From CAYUNT01 sp964446285 (GTDB lineage Bacteria > Sumerlaeota > Sumerlaeia > SLMS01 > CAYUNT01): a stretch of 13,194 bases of DNA. This document shows, piece after piece, positions 8,301 through 13,194 of the stretch. The position numbers and the translations under genes are program-made. Location: positions 1 through 13,194 of the forward strand of contig CAYUNT010000131.1 of assembly GCA_964446285.1 (NCBI GenBank). The letters run 5' to 3'. How positions within the stretch are numbered: position 1 is the first letter of the stretch; each line of letters begins with the position of its first letter. Below the pieces are notes generated by a model. It had not been told where the DNA came from. It worked only from the letters and a program-made list of their open reading frames with translations, and did no database searches.

Positions 8301-10342
8301 CGGACGCCGCGGCCATTTATGAACGCGCCATTGTCTGCCAGCCGCAGGATGTGGCCGTCGGCCGCCAACTGGTAAAAACCTACAACCAAATTAACCGATA
8401 CGCGGACTCCCTGACTCTTGCCCAGCGCCTGCTCGGACTCGCGCCCGATGACGAGGAACTGAAACGCTTCCTGGCGCTGGCGTCGCTCTACGGCAACCGC
8501 ATCGACCAGGCGATCGAGGAATACAAGCGCATCCTATCGCGCAACCCGCAGGACCGCGACGCGATCATCAACCTGGCGCTGGCCTACGCGCAAAAGGGGA
8601 TGACAGACGACAACGCGGCGCGCGTGTATCAGCAGGCGCTGGCCCTCAGCCCGAACAACGACAACCTGCATCTGATTATGGCCAAAGTGCAGGCGGTGCG
8701 CGGCGATCTGGTGCGGTGCGTCGAGTTCTACCAGCAGGCGCTCAAGTCGCAGCCAAACATCGAAGACAAGGTGCTGGCGCACTGCGCGGGGCTGCTGGGG
8801 GAATTCCCGCAGGCGCTGCGCGTGCGCTGGTTCTATTGCGAGTTGCTCGTGGCATACAACCGCCTGCGCGACGCGCTCGATCAACTGGCGATCATCCTCG
8901 AAAGCAGCCCGGCCCAGGCGCGAAATGTCCTCGGCGCGATCGACAAAGTCCTGGCCAAGGACCCGAAAAGCATCCTCGCGCTTCTGCGCCGCGGCGAATT
9001 GCTCCAGAAAATGGACCAGCTGGCCGATGCGCGCGCGACGCTCGAACGCGCCTTCACGCTCCAGCCAAGCAGCCCGGAGGTTCAGGCCGCGCTCATCTCG
9101 TGCTACGAAGCCTATCTGAAAACCAAAGACGACGCCGAAGTGCGCTTCCGCCTCGGCAAACTCTTCTTCCTCAATCAGGACTACGATCGCGCCATCGGAT
9201 GCTTCCAGCGCACGTCGCAGGATTACCGCTGGGAAGCCGAGTCGATCAAGATGCTCGGAAAATCCTTTATGGGCAAAGGGATGTTCGACCTCTCCCTGCA
9301 GGAATTCAAAAAACTCGTGGTGGACGAGGAGACCAAAGAACTCCTCTACGAACTGGCGCAGCGCTATGAACAAAAACGCGATCTGGTGGGCGCGAAGACG
9401 GTCTATCGCCAGCTCTTCGCGGCGGACATCAATTACCGCGACGTGCGCCAGCGCTTCGAGATGCTCTCGGGTTCGACGAGCGATCCGGCGGCGTTCGAGA
9501 AGACGAGCATCGTCCAGCAGATGAGCGAGGAGGCGCAGCGGCGTTACGAATTGCTCGACGAACTCGGACGCGGCGCAATGGGCATTGTGTATCGCGCGCG
9601 AGACAAGGAACTCGACGAAGTGGTAGCGCTGAAAATCCTCCCGGACAGCCTCTCGAACAACCCCGAGGCCGTGCGCCGGTTCAAGATCGAGGCGAAAAAC
9701 GCGCGCCGCCTCTCGCACCCCAACATCGTGCGCATCCACGACATCGGCGAGGAGATGGGCCGCAAATACATCTCGATGGAAATCGTTGAGGGAACCGACC
9801 TGAAGAAAAAACTGCGCGCCAAGGGCAAATTCGGACCGCGCGAGGCTGTCGAGTATTCGATCCAGATCGCCGACGCGCTCGCCTGCGCGCACCGCCTTGG
9901 CGTGGTGCACCGCGACATCAAACCCGCCAACATCATGATTACCAAGAAAAACGAAATCAAGGTGACGGACTTCGGCATCGCGAAACTGGTCGATTCCGCC
10001 ACGGGCGAAGGGACGATGATCGGCGCGGTGATTGGCACGCCGCTTTACATGTCGCCCGAACAGGTGCAGGGCATTCCAGTCGATAACCGCGCGGATATTT
10101 ACTCGTTTGGCGTGATGTTCTACGAATTCCTGAACGGCAAGCCGCCTTTCACGGAAGGCGACCTGGCTTATCAACACATCCACAAGCCGCCCGATCCGAT
10201 CCCTGGATGCCCCAAGCCGCTGTGGGACATCATCGCCAAATGCCTTGAGAAAAACAAAGAAAGCCGCTGGGCAAACGCCGAAGAAATCGTCGATACGCTA
10301 AAGCCGCTCCTGAAGACCCTGCCGGCGGATGCGCAAGGCTGA
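5345..10342 (+). CDS. Giant transmembrane beta-propeller/TPR protein with C-terminal Ser/Thr kinase
   Basis: A protein of 1665 residues from ATG 5345. An export signal (core about 43-61, ending AARA before Gln64) is followed by a beta-propeller-like region to about residue 490, with repeated blade strands such as IVLTDRSGRIEIRD and an FG-GAP-like DLDADGLQEIV at 281-291. A coiled coil (about 498-545) and one transmembrane helix (560-578) come next. TPR repeats fill about 592-1376. The Ser/Thr kinase spans about 1400-1650: glycine loop LGRGAMGIVY from 1407, Lys1430, catalytic HRDIKPAN with Asp1524 and Asn1529, DFG Asp1542, and a SPEQ motif. All catalytic residues are intact. The likely topology is propeller outside, TPRs and kinase in the cytoplasm, with the positive KSF...RLRK stretch after the helix. 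The order is the reverse of PknB-type kinases. GGGGA (5334-5338) supports ATG 5345, but TTG 5447 would give a standard 29-residue signal peptide. An upstream GTG at 5093 lies in a repeat and is rejected. Confidence 0.92.
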   Translation: MAAHRPIKILAVKPCEIQSGGNTASALNDALSDCLRRPQTGRFATVFVLVALLGFVLTGAARAQDQAKYKIAWEMKTGLDMVNTPLLVNLTNTPMPEIVLTDRSGRIEIRDSESGKLLCAKKVAEAALTSPVAGDFLGDSRLHIAVATNDGRVIFLDGGTLDLISDAQVAPNVQITAQPLVIDAPNIDPKLSSRSELVITDTSGNVRCYYLDDRGLVKRAWESACGARPIPAAAGFVRTKEMRDVVLAAENEIVILEGSTGKAYKRYIRGKSIRVTPALVDLDADGLQEIVLADDGAVCVVKFDQTEQAIKFFWPGDLPWSSLSAMPSIDPIVVHNRGAEPSLLLVQGAGNSVYCFYPLGKTSKEREVWQNPPMPGSVKTYLSAIPRQDRSPIIAFGDDKKNIWLIESASGKNLLDPATNSRAFSYEKGPFENLLVAGCVDPEGKISLWGATGGRATLVRFDLQPIVQGLLSTPGKILWGARGGNVWHTGTIDLDYQNWEAARQQNLEKVRQEKEDAYKAASKASEHQAALAAALWLKRYNPYEPLYATYYRTAWVRKNLLILILSTALGILVVGYTSFKSFQLGQRTLRLRKAESARAAGRFDEAAMWYEKVREQEPKNPKINTALAQVYIAQKNYGSSSLPIYQAASKSNPDAADLLHAFAHALAQVPETNDDAMQVYQKAVVNSPEPELMEYALGCCHAARKEWNDAAKHLRAALRGGYQDDRVYASLCDVYLALDYRQAKAVPVFKQQYARRVGDQRFLEAYLDSCADAKLSDAETEALCRQVIEGNSNYINAYCLMTRIRLQRHDTDGAAQAIDQALQIDPDHADALFLRSQVNLIEGRTDERAIDQFLRTLAHYPSDRDILRTVSHAFARAQRYDATAIDIYKRAAAENPNDAPTLRALAEVGRLTRDPAMTIDTIERLANLGQMNNDLTLLLAAAYVATNCVDPKVERVLRDALRIQPDNPSFAMLLAYTLLQQDKTDADAAAIYERAIVCQPQDVAVGRQLVKTYNQINRYADSLTLAQRLLGLAPDDEELKRFLALASLYGNRIDQAIEEYKRILSRNPQDRDAIINLALAYAQKGMTDDNAARVYQQALALSPNNDNLHLIMAKVQAVRGDLVRCVEFYQQALKSQPNIEDKVLAHCAGLLGEFPQALRVRWFYCELLVAYNRLRDALDQLAIILESSPAQARNVLGAIDKVLAKDPKSILALLRRGELLQKMDQLADARATLERAFTLQPSSPEVQAALISCYEAYLKTKDDAEVRFRLGKLFFLNQDYDRAIGCFQRTSQDYRWEAESIKMLGKSFMGKGMFDLSLQEFKKLVVDEETKELLYELAQRYEQKRDLVGAKTVYRQLFAADINYRDVRQRFEMLSGSTSDPAAFEKTSIVQQMSEEAQRRYELLDELGRGAMGIVYRARDKELDEVVALKILPDSLSNNPEAVRRFKIEAKNARRLSHPNIVRIHDIGEEMGRKYISMEIVEGTDLKKKLRAKGKFGPREAVEYSIQIADALACAHRLGVVHRDIKPANIMITKKNEIKVTDFGIAKLVDSATGEGTMIGAVIGTPLYMSPEQVQGIPVDNRADIYSFGVMFYEFLNGKPPFTEGDLAYQHIHKPPDPIPGCPKPLWDIIAKCLEKNKESRWANAEEIVDTLKPLLKTLPADAQG

Positions 10343-10361
10343 TACGCTGCGGCTCAGATGT

Positions 10362-10727
10362 TCAGGACAGATTCTCTGGACTGCGTTCCCGGCGGACTGG
10401 CTGTGTGCTGGCGCGTGCGCCGCTCAACGCCACAGCCCGTGCCAGGCAGGTAATCTGCCTCTGATTTTCCTGCATTCCCGAGTAGAGCATCACCAGGACA
10501 AATCCTGCGAAAACAAAGAGAAAATAAAACACCAGGTCCACGCCGCGCCCGACGCCGAAAAGCGCGGCGATCCGCGTGCTCATGTCTGGAAACGCGATAA
10601 ACAGGCCAGCCAGGAGGAACAGCAGCAGTCCGGTCACTCGATCAAGAAAGCGGCTTCGTATTCGGATAAAATACACGAAAAGAAGGATGAAAGCCAGAAG
10701 GATAAGAACGGGCTTAATGAGAGGCAT
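10362..10727 (-). CDS. DUF2304 family small membrane protein
   Basis: A 121-residue protein with three predicted membrane helices (about 4-21, 31-46 and 65-83). Between helices 2 and 3 it has the segment PDMSTRIAALFGVGRGVDL, which is diagnostic of DUF2304. A charged amphipathic tail (ENQRQITCLARAVAL) follows the last helix. DUF2304 proteins commonly sit beside polyprenyl-phosphate GT2 glycosyltransferases and are thought to be their membrane partners; the exact role is not established. Here it lies 63 bp downstream of such a GT2 gene on the same strand. The start is ATG 10727, chosen because GGAGGA lies seven bases upstream; an in-frame ATG at 10787 would add 20 residues with no family match. 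It converges with the kinase gene, leaving 19 bp and no visible terminator hairpin. Confidence 0.85.
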   Translation of the reverse strand: MPLIKPVLILLAFILLFVYFIRIRSRFLDRVTGLLLFLLAGLFIAFPDMSTRIAALFGVGRGVDLVFYFLFVFAGFVLVMLYSGMQENQRQITCLARAVALSGARASTQPVRRERSPENLS

Positions 10728-10734
10728 TGTCTGG

Positions 10735-10740
10735 TCCTCC
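10735..10740 (-). promoter_or_regulatory. Ribosome binding site of the DUF2304 gene
   Basis: On the minus strand GGAGGA lies seven bases before the ATG at 10727. It is the strongest ribosome site in this operon and decides the start over the in-frame ATG at 10787. Confidence 0.8.
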
Positions 10741-10790
10741 GTCTGAAAAGGCGCGGGCGGGCTGGAGAATCGCAGGGGGATGAGCAAATT

Positions 10791-11498
10791 TCACCGGCGG
10801 GTTTTCCCCGTAAAAATTTCCCACAGGATATTGAAGGCGTTGGAAAGGCGCTGCCCCTTGGCCAGGCTGTAGGGCGTATAGCGAATCGCCACGGGGCATT
10901 CGACAAACGGGATTTTCTGGCGGGCGATTTCGCTGAGGATTTCAGAGGCGTGCGCCATTCGGTTTTGCTGGATTTGTATGCGGGCGGCGGCGGCGGCGGT
11001 AAGCGCGCGGAATCCATTGTGCGCGTCGGTGACGGCCAGTCCGGTGGTCAGGCGCGTGTAAAGGGCGGCGGCGCGCAACACAAGTCGGCGGGCGCGGGGG
11101 ATTTCGTTCAGCGCCGCAGAGTCCACGCGCAGAAAGCGCGAACCCAGCGCCACCTCGGCTTTTCCCTCGATGAGCGGGGCGAGCAGGCGCGGCACGTCGC
11201 CGATGGAATGCTGCCCGTCGCTATCGAAAGTCACAAGGTAGCCCGCCCCGCGTTGCAGCGCATACGAGATGCCGGTTTGCAGCGCCGCTCCCTGCCCGAG
11301 ATTGACTGGGTGGCGAAGCACGTGCACCCACAGCCGCCCAATCGCTGTTTCGTATGTGCCGTCCGTGGAACAATCGTCCACCACAACCGCCTGATACCCA
11401 TGCGGACGGATTGAATCCAGCACGCCGCCCAGCACGGCCCCCTCGTTGAACGCCGGCAGGATCAGCCACACTTGCGACGGGTCAAATGGCGGATTCAT
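10791..11498 (-). CDS. GT2 family glycosyltransferase (polyprenyl-phosphate sugar synthase type)
   Basis: A 235-residue GT-A fold enzyme. The nucleotide-binding start ILPAFNEG is at residues 13-20, VVDDCSTDGT at 39-48, and HPVNLGQGAALQTG at 63-76. The metal-binding DSD motif is FDSDGQH (Asp92, Asp94), and the acceptor-side segment is DAHNGFRAL. This set matches dolichol/undecaprenyl-phosphate mannosyl- or glucosyltransferases, which move a sugar from a nucleotide donor onto a lipid phosphate at the inner face of the membrane. The sugar is not predictable. It has no C-terminal membrane helices, which agrees with a separate membrane partner, the DUF2304 protein encoded 63 bp downstream. The gene starts 15 bp after the stop of the upstream GT-C-like gene, so the three form one operon. 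No clear ribosome site precedes ATG 11498. Confidence 0.9.
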   Translation of the reverse strand: MNPPFDPSQVWLILPAFNEGAVLGGVLDSIRPHGYQAVVVDDCSTDGTYETAIGRLWVHVLRHPVNLGQGAALQTGISYALQRGAGYLVTFDSDGQHSIGDVPRLLAPLIEGKAEVALGSRFLRVDSAALNEIPRARRLVLRAAALYTRLTTGLAVTDAHNGFRALTAAAAARIQIQQNRMAHASEILSEIARQKIPFVECPVAIRYTPYSLAKGQRLSNAFNILWEIFTGKTRR

Positions 11499-11513
11499 AA
11501 GTGAAGACGAAAA

Positions 11514-12962
11514 TCAAAGTCCAAACCTGTATATCGCCAGAGGCAGCGCAAAGATAAAAAGGATGAACAGGTATGTGTTCATAGGGACGATGAGCCGCGG
11601 AAAACGGCTGAGCCAATGGATAAAACAAACGAGGGGACACCAGAAATACCCATAAATATAGGCGCCCTTCACGTTTGAATTGTTGCCAGGCATCGGCTCG
11701 GTGTAAAGATAATACATATAAAGCATCATGCATCCCACGGAAATGGCAGCGGCCACATGATGAGGCTGCCATTGCAAGCGGCGAACAACAGCGGCGCCAA
11801 AAGAAACGAAACTGGCCAGGCATCCCAGCACAATGGCCACCGTCAGCGGGGCGGCCAGGAGAAAAATCACCTGCTTGGAAAACGCTTTTCGCTCAACCAG
11901 TTCCACCGGCCCGGAAAACCACAGCCAGTGATCGCCCCAGATGTCGCCGTATAGCCGGGGCCAAAGAGCGTTCTCGTTGGAAAAGGGGGCATACCGATTG
12001 GGCGACACAAACAGCTTATTGAATTCCAAATTGCAGAACAGAATGCGCCGGTCAAAGGTTTTGGCCTTCTCCTGAAGCATCGCATGAAAAGGCGTCGGCT
12101 TCGCGAACATCCCGACGGCCTTTTTGGATAAATAATACCGAAATCCATATATGTGAAACGACAGGATGGCCAGCGCGGCGAGAAACACCAGAAGCCTTCC
12201 CAGCCGCGCCCAGTCCTTTTGCGTTTTGGGAACAAAGAAAAGCGCCATCAGGCCCATTGCCAAAAACACACCATAAGCGACTATGCCAAAATGACGCGAA
12301 TTCATGATAGTTGCGAGCAGCAGAAACCACAACAGCCTTGCCTTGGGCGATGAGCGCAGGCGCACGCTCCAGTCCCGGAAAAACCAGAGGCAAAAAAGCA
12401 GGGCGGAGGAGAAAAACAGCAAGTGGTCCGCCCGGACATTCACCTGGAACAAATACAATCCCGGCACGGCGGAAAAGCACAGCGCCAGCGTGATTTTCAG
12501 CCCAGGCTGGAGTGGATAATAGCGGGATAGATACTTGTAAATCAAGGCGCCGGCGATTATCATTATGGAGAAGATGTGGAGAATCCGAGTTGTATAGTAT
12601 GGATCATAATCCCCAAAGATGCCAGCGATCAAATAGTGGATTCTTCCCAGATGATAATACAGGGGCGGATTGTATTCGAGCGCATTAGGGATGGTCAGTG
12701 GATAAAAACTGGAAAAGTTCCAATAGCTGCAATAGCGCAGCGCGAATAAATGCTCCCAATAGTCATAGGTCATCTTCACGGGATGCGTGAAGGAATTCAC
12801 GGCCATGATGACTGCGGATGCGAAAAGAATGGCCGCCGCTGCCATCCGGCACAGCTTTACGTCCCGCTCCTGCCCGGTGGATTTTATGGGCGCGGCCGAG
12901 TGAGGCTGATTGGCGGGCGGAGCCGCCATGTCCGAAAATGGAAGAACCATGTTCAAGTGCAT
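11514..12962 (-). CDS. Multi-pass membrane glycosyltransferase, GT-C/PMT-like
   Basis: A 482-residue protein with roughly ten hydrophobic segments, the first at about 40-57. The loop after helix 1 carries TYDYWEHLFALRY with Asp67 and Glu70, the position of the acidic catalytic pair in GT-C enzymes (ArnT, PMT). It is followed by EYNPPLYYHLG, a pattern typical of PMT_2-like proteins. The family uses a lipid-phosphate sugar on the outer face of the membrane to modify proteins, lipids or glycans. This fits the GT2 and DUF2304 genes downstream, which could supply the donor. The large extracytoplasmic segment about 280-350 (from KTFDRRILFCN to LYGDIWGDHWLW) is where acceptor recognition would be expected. 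The start is uncertain: ATGs at 12962, 12950 and 12929 are all in frame and none has a clear ribosome site. It is the first gene of the minus-strand operon. Confidence 0.8.
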   Translation of the reverse strand: MHLNMVLPFSDMAAPPANQPHSAAPIKSTGQERDVKLCRMAAAAILFASAVIMAVNSFTHPVKMTYDYWEHLFALRYCSYWNFSSFYPLTIPNALEYNPPLYYHLGRIHYLIAGIFGDYDPYYTTRILHIFSIMIIAGALIYKYLSRYYPLQPGLKITLALCFSAVPGLYLFQVNVRADHLLFFSSALLFCLWFFRDWSVRLRSSPKARLLWFLLLATIMNSRHFGIVAYGVFLAMGLMALFFVPKTQKDWARLGRLLVFLAALAILSFHIYGFRYYLSKKAVGMFAKPTPFHAMLQEKAKTFDRRILFCNLEFNKLFVSPNRYAPFSNENALWPRLYGDIWGDHWLWFSGPVELVERKAFSKQVIFLLAAPLTVAIVLGCLASFVSFGAAVVRRLQWQPHHVAAAISVGCMMLYMYYLYTEPMPGNNSNVKGAYIYGYFWCPLVCFIHWLSRFPRLIVPMNTYLFILFIFALPLAIYRFGL

Positions 12963-13034
12963 GGCCGACAGACAAATCCCAAGGCTCTGCGGCGAAGAGC
13001 TTATGCGAACCTTGCGGCCCGCTCTGGCTTCCGC

Positions 13035-13053
13035 CCTTGCTCGATAAGCAAGG
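13035..13053. repeat. Perfect 7-bp stem, 5-base loop hairpin
   Basis: CCTTGCT (13035-13041), loop CGATA, AGCAAGG (13047-13053). It lies 73 bp upstream of the GT-C-like gene start. No run of T follows on either strand, so a terminator is unlikely. It has the same 7-5-7 geometry as the two repeat hairpins at 13137-13194, but a different sequence. Confidence 0.5.
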
Positions 13054-13136
13054 CTGCATAATTATCTCCCGGATTCGGTGGGGGGCAAACCCAATCCGTA
13101 TGTGCTGGCGGAGATCAGGAGCTGTTCAAAACTACT

Positions 13137-13194
13137 GGTGGCATGGGCATTTTGCCCGTGATTCCGGTGGCTTGGGCGTCTCGCCCAAGATTTT
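13137..13194. repeat. Tandem hairpin repeat, two units of 29-bp period, running to the window edge
   Basis: Unit 1 starts at 13137 and unit 2 at 13166. Each begins GGTGGC, followed by a 7-bp stem with a 5-base loop and then ATT. Stem 1 is CATGGGC (13142-13148) with GCCCGTG (13154-13160); stem 2 is CTTGGGC (13171-13177) with GCCCAAG (13183-13189). The second base pair changes from A-T to T-A, keeping the pairing. The array may continue past the window. The rest of 12963-13194 has no gene I can support. Confidence 0.75.

Noticed and set aside
7418..8389. Minus-strand open frame of 323 codons
   Set aside because: It is antisense to the TPR array, with no recognisable domain.
8534..10183. Minus-strand open frame of 549 codons
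   Set aside because: It is antisense to the TPR array and kinase domain. Its composition is a mirror of the kinase coding strand and no family is recognisable.
10343..10361. Terminator between the converging kinase and DUF2304 genes
   Set aside because: The 19 bp contain no stem-loop with a T run on either strand.
10329..11414. Plus-strand open frame of 361 codons
   Set aside because: It overlaps the minus-strand DUF2304 and GT2 genes, which have diagnostic motifs. The plus-strand product is low-complexity and rich in Gly, Arg, Gln and Lys.
12763..13059. Minus-strand open frame of 98 codons near the right end
   Set aside because: It overlaps the start of the GT-C-like gene in another frame and runs through the hairpin at 13035-13053; no protein-like pattern.

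Overview
The window is GC-rich bacterial DNA with no rRNA, tRNA or CRISPR. The gene repertoire is a prepilin-like tail protein, a transglutaminase lipoprotein, a very large propeller-TPR-Ser/Thr kinase, and a GT-C/GT2/DUF2304 glycosylation set. Together with hairpin-rich intergenic repeats, this resembles uncultured, metagenome-derived lineages of the Planctomycetes/Hydrogenedentes/Sumerlaeota kind. That placement is an impression from gene style; nothing here fixes the phylum.

Layout, left to right. (1) Positions 3-818 hold the 3' part of a gene that begins outside the window. It has a pseudopilin-type tail motif followed by a beta-rich module. (2) Positions 815-2179 encode a lipoprotein with an intact transglutaminase-like Cys-His-Asp triad. 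(3) Positions 2314-4115 hold a tightly overlapping two-gene cassette: an SMC/ABC-like AAA ATPase followed by a DUF4276 (TOPRIM-like) protein. Its base composition is lower in GC than that of the large downstream gene. This is the best candidate for an accessory, probably anti-phage, system. (4) Positions 4225-4974 encode a PIG-L/LmbE-type deacetylase in which the usual catalytic Asp of the HPDD motif is Gly. (5) Positions 4975-5344 are intergenic and contain a long imperfect palindrome with a perfect 13-bp core. (6) Positions 5345-10342 encode a giant membrane protein: secreted beta-propeller, one transmembrane helix, about 785 residues of TPRs, and a complete Ser/Thr kinase at the C-terminus. 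(7) On the minus strand, 12962 down to 10362, lies a compact operon of a GT-C-like membrane glycosyltransferase, a soluble GT2 glycosyltransferase and a DUF2304 membrane protein. It converges on the kinase gene with only 19 bp between the stops. (8) The last 232 bp are noncoding. They hold three hairpins, each with a 7-bp stem and 5-base loop; two of them form a 29-bp-period repeat that runs to the window edge.

How the genes fit together. The ATPase and DUF4276 genes overlap by 7 bp and are almost certainly co-translated partners. The three minus-strand genes form a plausible lipid-linked sugar pathway: GT2 makes a polyprenyl-phosphate sugar, DUF2304 is its membrane partner, and the GT-C enzyme uses the lipid-linked sugar on the outer face. 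The other genes look like single units with no visible functional link to one another.
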